Positions 52,202 through 62,260 are shown, numbered from the stretch's first letter. The stretch: DNA of 64,000 nucleotides from OCS116 cluster bacterium AG-435-F03 (GCA_003212795.1 QCOV01000002.1:124001-188000), one strand, 5' to 3'. Numbers and translations are program-made. Notes: generated from the sequence alone by a model not told the origin.

Positions 52202-54478
52202 ATGAACGACAAAAATAAAAATTCTAGCGAAAGCTATGATGACAAAGAAGCCTTAAGGTTTCATGCTGAGGGTAAACCAGGAAAAATTGCGATATCTGCT
52301 ACAAAACCTATGGAAACGCAATCTGACTTGTCTTTAGCATATTCTCCAGGAGTTGCTGCACCTGTTATTGCTATAAGCGAGAAACCAGAGACAGTATATG
52401 ACTATACTTCAAAAGGAAATTTAGTTGCTGTCATTTCAAATGGTTCAGCTATTTTGGGTTTAGGAAATTTAGGCTCTCTTGCTGCAAAGCCCGTTATGGA
52501 GGGAAAAGCAGTTTTATTCAAAAGATTTGCCGACGTTGATGCAATTGACATAGAAATTGACTCAGAAGATGCTGAAGTATTTTCCTCGACGGTAGAAAAA
52601 ATTGGCAGAACTTTTGGTGGCATCAATCTTGAAGATATTAGTGCGCCAGATTGTTTTATCATAGAAAGTGAGCTTAGAGAGAAATTAGATATTCCAGTCT
52701 TTCATGATGACCAACATGGAACAGCTATAATTTCTACTGCAGGTATAATAAATGCTTTAGACCTAACAAATAAAAAAATAGAAAATGTTAAAGTCGTGGT
52801 TAACGGAGCCGGTGCTGCTGGCATAGCTTGTCTTGAGCTTCTTAAATCAATGGGATTGCCTCATGAGAATGCGATCTTGTGTGACTCAAAAGGGCCTATC
52901 TATATTGGAAGGGATGAAAATATCAATCAATGGAAGGCGGCACACGCAGTTGATACAGATGCAAGATCTTTAGCTGATGCTATTAAAGGTTCAGATATAT
53001 TTCTTGGGTTATCAGTTAAAGATGCTTTAACGAAAGAAATGCTGGAAACCATGAATAAAGATCCCATAGTTTTTGCTATGGCAAATCCAGATCCGGAAAT
53101 AGACCCTAAATTGGCTAAGGAAGTTAGACCTGATTGCATTATAGCAACCGGTAGATCAGATTACCCTAATCAAGTAAATAATGTTTTAGGTTTCCCATAT
53201 ATCTTTAGAGGAGCTTTGGATGTTAGGGCAAAAACTATCAATGACGAAATGAAAATAGCATGTGCTGAGGCTCTGGCTAAACTTGCTAGAGAAGATGTAC
53301 CCGACGAAGTAGCAGCTGCGTATTCTGGTATAAGGCCAAGGTATGGTCCTGATTATATTATTCCAGCTCCATTTGATCCTAGATTAATAAGAGACATTCC
53401 GCCAGCAGTTGCAAAAGCGGCACTAGAATCTGGAGTTGCAAGAATGCCAATCGTTGATGAAGATGCTTACAAAAATAGGCTATCAGCAAGATTAGATCCT
53501 GCAGCAGCAGTCATGCAACCAATATATCAAAAGGCAAAAAGATTAATGAAAAAAGTTGTATTTGCTGAAGGCGAAGAAGAAAAGGTTATTCGAGCAGCAT
53601 TAAATTTCAGAGAGCTTGGATTAGGTATACCTGTTTTGGTTGGCAGAAAAGAAAATATAGAAAAGTCTTTATCAGAAATTGGGCAACAATTGCACTCAGG
53701 AATTGAAATAGTAAATGCTGAAATTTCAGATAAGTCAGATGAATATACTAATTATTTATACTCAAGACTTCAAAGAAGAGGTGTTTTGGCAAGAGATTGT
53801 CTAAGAATGGTAAACAATGACAGAAATATATTTTCTGCATGTATGGTTTCTATGGGTGATGCAGATGCTATGGTTACTGGAGTAACAAGAAATTACTCTC
53901 TTGCTCTTGAAGACATAAGGAAAGTAATTGACCCAGCTGAAAATAAGAGAATGGTTGGTATTTCTGTAATTATATCTGAAAATAAAACAGTATTAGTTGG
54001 TGATACTAATGTTCATGATATGCCTAGTGCTGAAGAAATTGCTGATATCACACAAGCCGGAGCAGATTTAGCTAGAAAACTTGGTCTTGATCCTCATGCT
54101 GCTCTTTTAGCTTATTCATCTTTTGGATATCCTGAAGGCGAACGCTCAACATTTATGAGAGAAGCTGTAGATATACTTGATAAAAGAAATGTAGATTTTG
54201 ATTACGATGGAGAAATGGCAGCAGATGTTGCTTTAAATCCTGAAGCAATGAAGCTTTACCCTTTTTGTAGATTGACTGAACCAGCTAATGTTTTAATTAT
54301 GCCTGCGATTCATTCTGCTTCCATATCAACAAAACTTTTACAAGAATTAGGGGGAGCAACATTAGTAGGCCCACTTTTGGTAGGATTATCAAAACCTGTT
54401 CAAATCGCTCCAACAGGATGTACTGTTTCGGAACTCGTAAACTTAGCAACTATTGCTGCATGTGATTTGGGCAACTAA
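52202..54478 (+). CDS. maeB: NADP-type malic enzyme fused to phosphotransacetylase-like domain
   Basis: 758 residues. The first about 430 residues are malic enzyme (oxidative decarboxylation of malate to pyruvate): LSLAYSPGVAAPV, GSAILGLGNLGSLAAKPVMEGKA, the metal-site region PVFHDDQHGTAI, the Rossmann loop VNGAGAAGIACL and FAMANPDPEI. The remainder is a phosphate acetyltransferase-like domain (ALLAYSSFGYPEGERSTFM and similar), which in MaeB proteins is regulatory (acetyl-CoA binding) and not catalytic. Length matches the MaeB norm of about 760. Confidence 0.97.
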   Translation: MNDKNKNSSESYDDKEALRFHAEGKPGKIAISATKPMETQSDLSLAYSPGVAAPVIAISEKPETVYDYTSKGNLVAVISNGSAILGLGNLGSLAAKPVMEGKAVLFKRFADVDAIDIEIDSEDAEVFSSTVEKIGRTFGGINLEDISAPDCFIIESELREKLDIPVFHDDQHGTAIISTAGIINALDLTNKKIENVKVVVNGAGAAGIACLELLKSMGLPHENAILCDSKGPIYIGRDENINQWKAAHAVDTDARSLADAIKGSDIFLGLSVKDALTKEMLETMNKDPIVFAMANPDPEIDPKLAKEVRPDCIIATGRSDYPNQVNNVLGFPYIFRGALDVRAKTINDEMKIACAEALAKLAREDVPDEVAAAYSGIRPRYGPDYIIPAPFDPRLIRDIPPAVAKAALESGVARMPIVDEDAYKNRLSARLDPAAAVMQPIYQKAKRLMKKVVFAEGEEEKVIRAALNFRELGLGIPVLVGRKENIEKSLSEIGQQLHSGIEIVNAEISDKSDEYTNYLYSRLQRRGVLARDCLRMVNNDRNIFSACMVSMGDADAMVTGVTRNYSLALEDIRKVIDPAENKRMVGISVIISENKTVLVGDTNVHDMPSAEEIADITQAGADLARKLGLDPHAALLAYSSFGYPEGERSTFMREAVDILDKRNVDFDYDGEMAADVALNPEAMKLYPFCRLTEPANVLIMPAIHSASISTKLLQELGGATLVGPLLVGLSKPVQIAPTGCTVSELVNLATIAACDLGN

Positions 54479-55401
54479 GAATTAATATTATCCCAAAATA
54501 ATTTTGCAATATCTGGACCACCCAATTCTTTAATTTGCCTAACACCTGTTGGGCATGTAACATTTATTTCTGTCAAAAAATCTCCAATAACATCAATACC
54601 TACAAAATAAAGGTCATAATCTATCAATGTTTTACTAATTCTTTGACAAATCTCAATATCCCTTGGTGATAATTCGGAAAGCTCAGGCAAGCCGCCAACT
54701 CCGAGATTTGATCTAAATTCACCTTCGGCTGGAATTCTATTTAAACAACCAACAGGCTCTCCATTAATCAATATAATTCGCTTATCACCCTTTTTAACAA
54801 TTGGCAGATATTCTTGAGCCATTATGGGTTCATGCTCACCCAATAAAAAATTCTCTAATTTCTTATCGAACATTTTGTCATTGGATTCTAGAAGTATTAT
54901 GCCTTCGCCACCTTTACCATAAAGAGGTTTTAGAACAACTTTATTTAGCTTGCTAACAAATTCTTTTATTTCATCAAAATTCTTAGAAATTATTGTTTTA
55001 GGCATTAGGTCAGCAAAATGAGTTACTAATAATTTTTCTGGTGCGTTCCTAACGCTTACAGGATTATTGATTACACGAACTTTTTTATCTAAATGATCTA
55101 GTAAATGTGTATAAGTTATATAATGCATATCAAAAGGCGGTTCTTGTCTCATTAAAACTGTGTCAAAACTATTCAAATCATCAGTAAAAGGTTTCCCTAG
55201 TTCAAAAAAGTCTTCACAATCATCAAAAAGTTTAAGTTCCTCAACAACAACTTTTAGCCGCCCATCAATAAAAGTGAGGTTGTCTGGCAAATACTGATAT
55301 AATTTAAATTTTCTTTTTTGGGCCTCTAGGCAAAGAGCTAGAGTTGTATCACCCTTAATACTAAGCTTGCTAACATGATCCATTTGAACAGCTATTTTCA
55401 T
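54475..55401 (-). CDS. gshB: glutathione synthetase
   Basis: 308 residues, ATP-grasp ligase joining gamma-glutamylcysteine and glycine. Motifs are the N-terminal KIAVQMDHVSKLSIKGDTT, the DTVLMRQEPPFDMHYITYTHLLD loop, ATP-binding VVLKPLYGKGGEGIILLE and GVDVIGDFLTEINVTCPTG-like end (GIDVIGDFLTEINVTCPTG). It overlaps convergent maeB by four bases at the stop and follows rsmI by one base. gshA is not in the window. Confidence 0.96.
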   Translation of the reverse strand: MKIAVQMDHVSKLSIKGDTTLALCLEAQKRKFKLYQYLPDNLTFIDGRLKVVVEELKLFDDCEDFFELGKPFTDDLNSFDTVLMRQEPPFDMHYITYTHLLDHLDKKVRVINNPVSVRNAPEKLLVTHFADLMPKTIISKNFDEIKEFVSKLNKVVLKPLYGKGGEGIILLESNDKMFDKKLENFLLGEHEPIMAQEYLPIVKKGDKRIILINGEPVGCLNRIPAEGEFRSNLGVGGLPELSELSPRDIEICQRISKTLIDYDLYFVGIDVIGDFLTEINVTCPTGVRQIKELGGPDIAKLFWDNINS

Positions 55402-55402
55402 A

Positions 55403-56248
55403 TTAATTATCCTCTTTTAACTTAATAATTTTATTATAAATTATGCCTTTTGAAAAACCTGTTTGATCAGAAATTATTTTAGCTAGTTCTGAAGGGCGAT
55501 ATTCTCCTTCAAATGAGCTTATAATTTTATCTAAATTAATCTCTTGATCCTTTTTATTATCTCCATAGAGCACAATAACAATTTCACCCTTAAGTTTCTT
55601 TGGTACGATTTTTTGAGCTATATCACTAATCCTTCCTGTTATTATTTCCTCAAATTTTTTAGTCATTTCTCTACAAATAGCTATGTTTCTATTTCCCAAG
55701 ATTTCAATAAGATCCTGAAGGGTTTTGTTAATTTTATTTGCAGATTCAAAAATAATAATTGTTGTTTTCAGGTTTTTTATGCTTTCAATTAAATTTTTTC
55801 TTGATTGATCCTTAGTAGGAAGAAAACCCAAAAAATAAAAATTATTGGTTGGCAAACCAGAAAGTGTTAATGCTGTGATTGGAGAGGAAACGCCTGGGGC
55901 GGCAGTGACATAAAGGTCCTTTGCCTTCAACTCAGAAACTAATTTATACCCAGGGTCAGAAATTAGAGGCGTTCCTGCATCAGATACAAGAGCAATAGAT
56001 TTCCCCTCTTTAATTTTTTTTATAATCTGTGGCCTAACTTTTTTACCATTATGGTCGTGATAGTTTTTTAAGCTTTTTTTTATTTGATGTATTGTTAAAA
56101 TTTTGTTTGTAACTCTTGTATCCTCACAATAGATTTCATCAACACTTTGTAAATATTCAATCGCACGTAAAGTTATGTCTTTTGAGTTCCCTATAGGCAA
56201 AGAAACAATATAAAGGCCTGGTTTAAGTTCTTTATTTTCATCATTCAT
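55403..56248 (-). CDS. rsmI: 16S rRNA (cytidine-1402-2'-O)-methyltransferase RsmI
   Basis: 281 residues, tetrapyrrole-methylase-fold RNA methyltransferase. GLYIVSLPIGNSKDITLRAIEYL, VDEIYCEDTRVTNKIL, ALVSDAGTPLISDPGYKLV and APGVSSPITALTLSGLPTNNFYFLGF are all RsmI signatures. The start overlaps rdgB by 8 bases. In related genomes yraN lies between rsmI and gshB; here they abut. Confidence 0.96.
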   Translation of the reverse strand: MNDENKELKPGLYIVSLPIGNSKDITLRAIEYLQSVDEIYCEDTRVTNKILTIHQIKKSLKNYHDHNGKKVRPQIIKKIKEGKSIALVSDAGTPLISDPGYKLVSELKAKDLYVTAAPGVSSPITALTLSGLPTNNFYFLGFLPTKDQSRKNLIESIKNLKTTIIIFESANKINKTLQDLIEILGNRNIAICREMTKKFEEIITGRISDIAQKIVPKKLKGEIVIVLYGDNKKDQEINLDKIISSFEGEYRPSELAKIISDQTGFSKGIIYNKIIKLKEDN

Positions 56249-56846
56249 CTAGTAGCTCTTTTTTTAGCTTATCAAATGCTATTGCTCTATGAGAAATAGA
56301 ATGTTTCTTTAAAGGTTCCATTTCACCAAAACTAATATCAAATCCTGTTGGTATAAAAATTGGATCATAACCAAAACCAAGATTCCCTTTAGGAGGAAAA
56401 CTTAAACTTCCATGTACAGCACCTTCATAGACTTTATATTCTCCATTAGGCCATACAACTGCTAATGCACAAAAAAAATGTGCATTTGTGTTTTCAGAGT
56501 CCATTTCAAATAATTTTTTATTAATCTTTTCCATTGCAACCGAGAAATCTTTATTTCGACCGGCCCATCTTGCAGAATAAATTCCTGGTTCACCATTAAG
56601 ACAATCCACACATAAACCAGAATCATCAGATATTGAAATTTTCTTAGAGCCAAGCATGGTTGCTTTGGCTTTAATTAGTGCATTTTCTGCAAAAGAAGAT
56701 CCATTTTCTTCCGGCTCTTCAATATTATAATCTGAAGAAGAAGATAAATTTAAATTATAATCTTTAAATAAATCTGAAAATTCGGTTATCTTGCCTTTGT
56801 TATGACTGGCTATAACAATTTCGCCATCTAAAATTTTTGATACCAT
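56241..56846 (-). CDS. rdgB: non-canonical purine NTP pyrophosphatase (RdgB/HAM1)
   Basis: 201 residues, hydrolyses ITP, dITP and XTP to keep them out of nucleic acids. Motifs are IASHNKGKITEFSDLF, SISDDSGLCVDCLNGEPGIYSARWAG, FGYDPIFIPTG and SHRAIAFDKL. It starts 5 bases after rph. A hemW gene, common between rdgB and rsmI in alphaproteobacteria, is missing. Confidence 0.97.
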   Translation of the reverse strand: MVSKILDGEIVIASHNKGKITEFSDLFKDYNLNLSSSSDYNIEEPEENGSSFAENALIKAKATMLGSKKISISDDSGLCVDCLNGEPGIYSARWAGRNKDFSVAMEKINKKLFEMDSENTNAHFFCALAVVWPNGEYKVYEGAVHGSLSFPPKGNLGFGYDPIFIPTGFDISFGEMEPLKKHSISHRAIAFDKLKKELLDE

Positions 56847-56851
56847 TATTG

Positions 56852-57568
56852 CTAATTCTCTAAGACACCTTTTTGTTTTTTTATAATCTCTTCTATCCCA
56901 CTTTTTGCTAAGTCCATTAATTCGGAAAACATCTTCTCAGAAAATGGGTATTGTTCTGCAGTAGCTTGAATTTCAATTATTTTATTTTTTTCTGTAATAA
57001 CAAAGTTTGCATCTGCTTCAGCTTCCGAATCTTCTTTATAATCTAAATCTAGAATTGGTTTACCTCTGTAAATACCACATGAAACAGCTCCAAGGTATTC
57101 TCTTATTGGGTCCTTTTTAATTTCGTTTGATTCCATTAAGAAATTTACTGAATGCTTTAAGGCTATAAATGCTCCAGAAATTGAGGCCGTTCTTGTACCT
57201 CCATCAGCTTGAATGACATCACAATCAATGCTTATTTGGTTTTCCCCAAGTTGGTTTAGGTCAATAACTGATCTTAAAGATCTTCCTATCAATCTTTGAA
57301 TCTCTTGTGTTCTTCCGGATTGCTTTCCTACAGATGCCTCTCTCCGCATTCTATCACCGGTTGATCTTGGAAGCATACCATATTCAGCAGTTACCCAACC
57401 AGATCCTGAATTTCTTAACCATGGTGGGACCCTATTTTCAACTGAGGCAGTACATAAAACATGTGTATCACCAAATTTAACCAAACAAGATCCTTCAGCA
57501 TGTTTTGATACCCCTGTTTCAAAAGAGATAGTTCGCATTTCATTGTTTTTCCTGTCAGATGGTCTCAT
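56852..57568 (-). CDS. rph: ribonuclease PH
   Basis: 238 residues, phosphorolytic 3' exonuclease trimming tRNA precursors. [54 protein letters not shown] and [23 protein letters not shown] are canonical. First gene of rph-rdgB-rsmI-gshB, divergent from the DUF5522-like gene across 112 bases. Confidence 0.97.
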   Translation of the reverse strand: MRPSDRKNNEMRTISFETGVSKHAEGSCLVKFGDTHVLCTASVENRVPPWLRNSGSGWVTAEYGMLPRSTGDRMRREASVGKQSGRTQEIQRLIGRSLRSVIDLNQLGENQISIDCDVIQADGGTRTASISGAFIALKHSVNFLMESNEIKKDPIREYLGAVSCGIYRGKPILDLDYKEDSEAEADANFVITEKNKIIEIQATAEQYPFSEKMFSELMDLAKSGIEEIIKKQKGVLEN

Positions 57569-57610
57569 TTTTTATCTTTATTAAAGTTAAGGGTTGAAAT
57601 TTAAACTTTG

Positions 57611-57657
57611 TATAATACATAACTATATTAATAACTATAATGAAAATATTCATAGTT
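57611..57657 (+). promoter_or_regulatory. TATAAT box and hairpin upstream of the DUF5522-like gene
   Basis: A perfect -10 hexamer TATAAT (57611-57616) lies 64 bases before the ATG, without a clear -35. Downstream, AACT (57633-57636) pairs with AGTT (57654-57657) and ATGAA (57640-57644) with TTCAT (57649-57653), making a small bulged hairpin in the presumed leader. No CIRCE element was seen. Confidence 0.35.
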
Positions 57658-57680
57658 GTATGAATTATTTGGGGATTAAT

Positions 57681-57860
57681 ATGGAAAATAAGGACACTTG
57701 GCCAATTAAGCAGTTGGTTGAGGATGTTCATTATTATACTGAAGATGGCCTGATGGTTTTTACTGAACGCTATCATCTCGCACGAGGAGATTGTTGTGGT
57801 AGTAGCTGTCGTCATTGCCCTTTTGATCATATGAATGTTAATAGGGAAGAACTAAAATAG
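57681..57860 (+). CDS. small Cys-rich DUF5522-like protein
   Basis: 59 residues from the ATG at 57681, which has GGGGA 6 bases upstream; a longer frame from 57594 lacks a ribosome site and looks non-coding. The sequence has YYTEDGLMVFTERYHLARG then CCGSSCRHCPFDH, a C-C-x3-C-x2-C motif ready to bind zinc or another metal. This resembles the DUF5522 family of unknown function. It sits 34 bases before grpE, in the place where many alphaproteobacteria carry hrcA between rph and grpE, so it may be expressed with the chaperone genes. Confidence 0.8.
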   Translation: MENKDTWPIKQLVEDVHYYTEDGLMVFTERYHLARGDCCGSSCRHCPFDHMNVNREELK

Positions 57861-57894
57861 ACTGAGCCGACAATAGAAGAACAGGAGACTAAAA

Positions 57895-58461
57895 ATGTCG
57901 ATCCAAATTGATGAAGATAAAAATGATAATAATGATGAAGGGAACAATGAAGAAAATCCAGAAAATAATATATCTGAAGAAGAAAAATTAGAAATTAGTC
58001 CAGAAGAAAAGATTGAAGAGCTAGAAGACAAACTTCTAAGAACAGTTGCTGAAATGGATAACATGCGAAAAAGATCAGACAAAGAAAGGTCTGAGGCATA
58101 TAAAATTGGAGCGTCTATATTCATCAAAGATATGCTACCAATAATTGACAATCTTCAAAGAGCATTAACATCTTTTGTTGATGATGAGGGTTCAGATACT
58201 AAATCTTTCGTAGATGGAACTAACGCAATTTTGAGAGACTTTGAGTCACTATTAGATAAAACAGGTGTAAAAACTATAAACCCTGAGGGTGAAAAATTTG
58301 ACCCTAATTTTCATGAAGCAATGTTTGAAATACCATCGGATGAACATGAGGCAGGAATCATTCTCCAAGTGATTGAACAGGGATATGTTCTAGAAAATAG
58401 GCTTTTAAGAGCAGCAAAAGTGGGTGTTTCGACAAAAAAAGATGAAGAAAAACCCAATTAG
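57895..58461 (+). CDS. grpE: nucleotide exchange factor GrpE
   Basis: 188 residues. An acidic, Asn/Glu-rich N-terminus leads into a long coiled coil (EEKIEELEDKLLRTVAEMDNMRKRS) and the beta domain with the GrpE signature (PNFHEAMFEIPSDEHEAGIILQVIEQGYVLENRLLRAAKV). GrpE releases ADP from DnaK. It lies upstream of dnaK with 76 bases between, in which a sigma32-like promoter is visible. Confidence 0.97.
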   Translation: MSIQIDEDKNDNNDEGNNEENPENNISEEEKLEISPEEKIEELEDKLLRTVAEMDNMRKRSDKERSEAYKIGASIFIKDMLPIIDNLQRALTSFVDDEGSDTKSFVDGTNAILRDFESLLDKTGVKTINPEGEKFDPNFHEAMFEIPSDEHEAGIILQVIEQGYVLENRLLRAAKVGVSTKKDEEKPN

Positions 58462-58464
58462 ATC

Positions 58465-58493
58465 CTTGCATTAAATTTTTTAATTACCATATA
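58465..58493 (+). promoter_or_regulatory. candidate sigma32 (RpoH) promoter for dnaK
   Basis: CTTGCA (58465-58470), a 16-base spacer, then CCATATA (58487-58493), resembling the heat-shock consensus CTTGAA / C-Y-TATNT of alphaproteobacteria and CCCCATNT of enterics. It lies 45 bases upstream of the dnaK ATG, within the grpE-dnaK spacer. Confidence 0.45.
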
Positions 58494-58537
58494 CAGAATC
58501 ATAAGAATTATTTCTTGAGCTTTATGGAGGCAAGATT

Positions 58538-60457
58538 ATGGGAAGAGTTATAGGAATAGATTTAGGAACTACTAATAGTTGTGTTTCTATTATGGATGGT
58601 ACACAACCTAAGGTATTAGAGAATTCAGAAGGGGCGAGAACTACGCCTTCTATGGTATCTTTTGACGAAGAAAATTCAAGGCTTATTGGTCAACCAGCAA
58701 AAAGGCAGGCAGTAACTAATCCTGAAAATACTCTTTTTGCCATAAAAAGACTTATTGGCCGACCATTTAATGATCCAGCAACCAAAAAAGACATCGATAT
58801 GGTTCCTTATTCAATAATTAAGGGTAAAAACGGTGACGCATATGTTGAAGCTGCTGGGGAAAATTATTCACCTTCACAAATTTCAGCATTTATTCTACAA
58901 AAAATGAAGGAAACAGCTGAAGATTACTTAGGTGAGAAGGTTGAGCAAGCTGTTATTACTGTTCCTGCGTACTTCAATGATGCGCAAAGACAAGCAACTA
59001 AAGACGCTGGTAAGATTGCTGGACTAGAAGTTTTAAGAATTATAAATGAGCCAACGGCAGCCGCTTTATCTTATGGTTTAGAAAAAAAAGAAGGAAAGAT
59101 GATCGCAGTATATGATCTTGGTGGTGGTACATTTGATATTTCTATACTTGAAATTGGCGATGGTGTATTTGAAGTTAAGTCAACCAATGGAGATACTTTT
59201 CTTGGTGGTGAAGATTTTGATCTTACCCTTGTTAATTTCCTAGCAGATGAATTCAAAAAAGATAATGGTGTTGATCTGAGAGGAGATAAGCTAGCCTTAC
59301 AAAGATTAAAAGAGGCGGCTGAAAAAGCAAAAATTGAACTCTCATCTGCCGCACAGACTGAGGTCAACTTACCATTTATAACCGCAGATCAAAGTGGTCC
59401 AAAACACTTAACCTTGAAGCTCTCTAGATCTAAATTAGAAAGCCTAGTAGAGGATTTAGTTCAAAGAACAATCGCACCATGTAAAGAAGCTCTTAAAGAC
59501 GCAGGTATTAATGCCTCTGAAATTGATGAAGTAGTTTTGGTTGGCGGTCAGACAAGAATGCCAAAGATTAGAGAAACAGTTCAAGATTTTTTCAAAAAAG
59601 AACCAAATATGTCTGTTAATCCAGATGAAGTCGTTGCAATGGGTGCAGCTATACAAGCTGGTGTTCTTCAAGGAGATGTTAAAGATGTATTGTTGCTTGA
59701 TGTTACGCCTTTATCCTTAGGAATAGAAACTCTTGGTGGCGTATTTACAAGATTAATTGAAAAAAACACAACAATACCAACAAAGAAATCCCAGGTTTTT
59801 TCTACAGCTGAAGATAATCAGTCTGCTGTAACAATAAGGGTCTTTCAGGGTGAAAGAGAAATGGCCTCTGATAATAAGCTCTTAGGATCATTTAATCTTG
59901 AAGGAATTGCACCTGCACCAAGGGGTATTCCGCAAATTGATGTTGCCTTTGACATTGATGCTAATGGTATTGTGGCTGTAAGTGCCACTGACAAAGCAAC
60001 AGGCAAAGAACAAAAAATCACAATAGAGGCATCAGGTGGTTTAAGCGATGATGAAATTGAGGATATGATTAAAGAAGCTGAATCTAATGCGGAAGAAGAC
60101 AAACAAAAAAGAGAATTTGTAGAAGCTAAAAATCAAGGCGAGGCTTTAATTCATTCTACTGAAAAAGCTCTAAAAGATGCGGAAGAAAAACTAACTGAAG
60201 AAGAAAAAACCGCTGTAGAAGATGCTATTAAATCGCTCAAAGATGTTATTGACGGAGATGATTTAAATTCTATCCAAGAGAAAAGCGCCGCGCTATCTCA
60301 AGAAGCAATGAAAATAGGTGAAAAACTTTATCAACAAGAACAAGAAAACAATCAACAAAACGAGGCCGGCGATACATCTGAAGATTTATCTGGTGACGAT
60401 GTTGTAGATGCAGATTACGAAGAAGTCAAAGAAGATAAAGAAGAAGCATCAAACTAA
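58538..60457 (+). CDS. dnaK: chaperone DnaK (Hsp70)
   Basis: 639 residues. ATPase signatures are [32 protein letters not shown] and [16 protein letters not shown]. The substrate domain starts after the [19 protein letters not shown] linker, and the helical lid ends in an acidic tail ([13 protein letters not shown]). GGAGG lies 7 bases before the ATG. Complete and typical in length. Followed by dnaJ after 11 bases. Confidence 0.99.
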   Translation: MGRVIGIDLGTTNSCVSIMDGTQPKVLENSEGARTTPSMVSFDEENSRLIGQPAKRQAVTNPENTLFAIKRLIGRPFNDPATKKDIDMVPYSIIKGKNGDAYVEAAGENYSPSQISAFILQKMKETAEDYLGEKVEQAVITVPAYFNDAQRQATKDAGKIAGLEVLRIINEPTAAALSYGLEKKEGKMIAVYDLGGGTFDISILEIGDGVFEVKSTNGDTFLGGEDFDLTLVNFLADEFKKDNGVDLRGDKLALQRLKEAAEKAKIELSSAAQTEVNLPFITADQSGPKHLTLKLSRSKLESLVEDLVQRTIAPCKEALKDAGINASEIDEVVLVGGQTRMPKIRETVQDFFKKEPNMSVNPDEVVAMGAAIQAGVLQGDVKDVLLLDVTPLSLGIETLGGVFTRLIEKNTTIPTKKSQVFSTAEDNQSAVTIRVFQGEREMASDNKLLGSFNLEGIAPAPRGIPQIDVAFDIDANGIVAVSATDKATGKEQKITIEASGGLSDDEIEDMIKEAESNAEEDKQKREFVEAKNQGEALIHSTEKALKDAEEKLTEEEKTAVEDAIKSLKDVIDGDDLNSIQEKSAALSQEAMKIGEKLYQQEQENNQQNEAGDTSEDLSGDDVVDADYEEVKEDKEEASN

Positions 60458-60468
60458 AGTAGTTTAAG

Positions 60469-61605
60469 ATGGCAAAAAGAGATTATTATGATGTACTTGG
60501 CGTGCAAAAAAATGCATCTGATCAAGATATAAAAAAAGCTTTTAGAAATCTTGCTAAAGAAAATCACCCAGATAGAAATCCTGGAAACAAAGAAGCGGAA
60601 ACTCGTTTCAAAGAAATTAACGAGGCTTATGAAACTTTAAAAGACCCCCAAAATAGATCTTCATATGACCAATTTGGTCATGCCGCATCACAAGGTGGTA
60701 TGGGAGGGGGAGGTTTTGGAGGTTTTAATGCCAATTTTTCTGGTTCAATGTCTGATATTTTTGAAGATATATTTGGAGAGTTTACTGGCCGTAGAGGTCA
60801 AAGCTCATCTCAAGCTCAAAGACAAACTCGTGGATCTGATTTAAGGGCAGAGATGGAGATTGATCTGACCGAAGCTTATTTTGGTACCAACAGAGATTTA
60901 AATATAAATGCTAATGTTGTATGTGATACTTGTAATGGTAGGGGTGCCACTAGTGAATCAGACATAGTAACATGTGGCAATTGCGGTGGATCAGGGAAAG
61001 TAAGATCTCAACAAGGTTTTTTTACTCTCGAGCGAACATGCCCAACATGCTCTGGCAAGGGAACAATAATTAAAAACCCTTGTAGTTCATGTGGGGGATC
61101 AGGCAGATTAAGAAAGAATAGAAAGCTATCAGTAAATATTCCTCAAGGTGTTGATGATGGAACCAGAATTAGATTAGGCGGCGAAGGTGAAGCAGGTGAA
61201 AATGGTGGTCCATCTGGAGATTTGTATGTTTTCATTTCAGTTTTACCAAATGAATTTTTTAAAAGACAAGATGCAGATCTTTTATGCGAAGTGCCTGTAG
61301 ATTTTGTTTTGGCAACTTTAGGGGGGGACATTGATGTTCCTTCTCCTGATGGAAAAAAACTTAGAATATCTATACCTGAGGGATGTCAAAATGAAAGACA
61401 GTTTAGGCTAAAAGGTAAAGGCATGCCTGTTTTACAATCAAGACGATATGGAGATTTGTTCGTTGAAATTCATGTTGAAATACCAAAAGATCTTAATAAA
61501 AAACAAATAAACCTACTAAAAGAATTTGAGAAAGAAGCATCTAAAAATAATAGCCCAGAATCTAATAATTATATTTCAAAATTGAAAAAGATTTTGAAGA
61601 ATTGA
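60469..61605 (+). CDS. dnaJ: chaperone DnaJ (Hsp40)
   Basis: 378 residues. The J domain has the HPD motif ([10 protein letters not shown]), then a Gly/Phe-rich linker ([17 protein letters not shown]). Four zinc motifs follow: [24 protein letters not shown] and CSSCGGSG. C-terminal substrate domains complete a type I DnaJ. It stimulates DnaK ATPase and delivers substrates. Ends one base before the stop of convergent nth. Confidence 0.99.
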   Translation: MAKRDYYDVLGVQKNASDQDIKKAFRNLAKENHPDRNPGNKEAETRFKEINEAYETLKDPQNRSSYDQFGHAASQGGMGGGGFGGFNANFSGSMSDIFEDIFGEFTGRRGQSSSQAQRQTRGSDLRAEMEIDLTEAYFGTNRDLNINANVVCDTCNGRGATSESDIVTCGNCGGSGKVRSQQGFFTLERTCPTCSGKGTIIKNPCSSCGGSGRLRKNRKLSVNIPQGVDDGTRIRLGGEGEAGENGGPSGDLYVFISVLPNEFFKRQDADLLCEVPVDFVLATLGGDIDVPSPDGKKLRISIPEGCQNERQFRLKGKGMPVLQSRRYGDLFVEIHVEIPKDLNKKQINLLKEFEKEASKNNSPESNNYISKLKKILKN

Positions 61606-61606
61606 T

Positions 61607-62260
61607 TTATGGTTTTTTGTGCTTAAACTTGCTTTTTCTTTTGGGATAGCATGTCTTACAAATTTTACATCCTAAACCCCAACACTCCCTTGCTTGACAA
61701 AACTCTCTTCCCCAGAAAATAATTTGCAAATGCAGTTTTTGCCAATCTTCTTTAGGAAATAATCTTTTTAAATCTTTTTCAGTCTGCTTTACATTTTTTC
61801 CATTAGTGAGGCCCCAGCGTTGGGCAAGTCTATGAATATGAGTGTCTACCGGAAATGCGGGCTTATTAAATGCCTGACTAACAACAACTGAAGCGGTTTT
61901 ATGACCAACTCCTGGTAATTTTTCTAATTCTGTCAAATCACTTGGAACTCTTCCTTCGTAATCTCTCACTAAAATATTTGATAAATTCTTAATTGCTTTT
62001 GATTTTTGAGGGCCTAATCCACATGGACGTATAATTCCATATATTTTTTTTTCTGATAATTTTCTCATTTCTTCAGGATCACTAGCATTTTCAAAAAGAA
62101 GAGGTGTGACCTTGTTAACTCTTTCATCAGTACATTGAGCCGATAATAAAACAGCTATCAAAAGCGTAAAAGGATCTCTGTGATCTAAAGGTACAGGTGT
62201 TTCCTTGTATTGTTCGTCAAGAATTCTCGAAATAATATTTATTCTTTCAGACTTATTCAT
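61607..62260 (-). CDS. nth: endonuclease III with unusual cysteine spacing
   Basis: 217 residues, glycosylase/AP lyase for oxidised pyrimidines. The helix-hairpin-helix LEKLPGVGHKTASVVVSQAF carries the catalytic Lys, and FPVDTHIHRLAQRWGL the catalytic Asp. The C-terminus has five cysteines (FCQARECWGLGCKICKTC) whose spacing does not follow the classic C-x6-C-x2-C-x5-C of the 4Fe-4S loop, so the cluster geometry is uncertain. It follows gpmA by overlap of 8 bases; dapB-gpmA-nth is a common alphaproteobacterial cluster. Confidence 0.93.
   Translation of the reverse strand: MNKSERINIISRILDEQYKETPVPLDHRDPFTLLIAVLLSAQCTDERVNKVTPLLFENASDPEEMRKLSEKKIYGIIRPCGLGPQKSKAIKNLSNILVRDYEGRVPSDLTELEKLPGVGHKTASVVVSQAFNKPAFPVDTHIHRLAQRWGLTNGKNVKQTEKDLKRLFPKEDWQKLHLQIIFWGREFCQARECWGLGCKICKTCYPKRKSKFKHKKP

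Noticed and set aside
57555-57830. 91-codon minus-strand frame opposite the DUF5522-like gene
   Set aside because: It covers the divergent promoter region and lies antisense to a better-supported gene; composition looks random.
57569-58537. CIRCE operator (TTAGCACTC-N9-GAGTGCTAA) near grpE or dnaK
   Set aside because: No such inverted repeat in either spacer.
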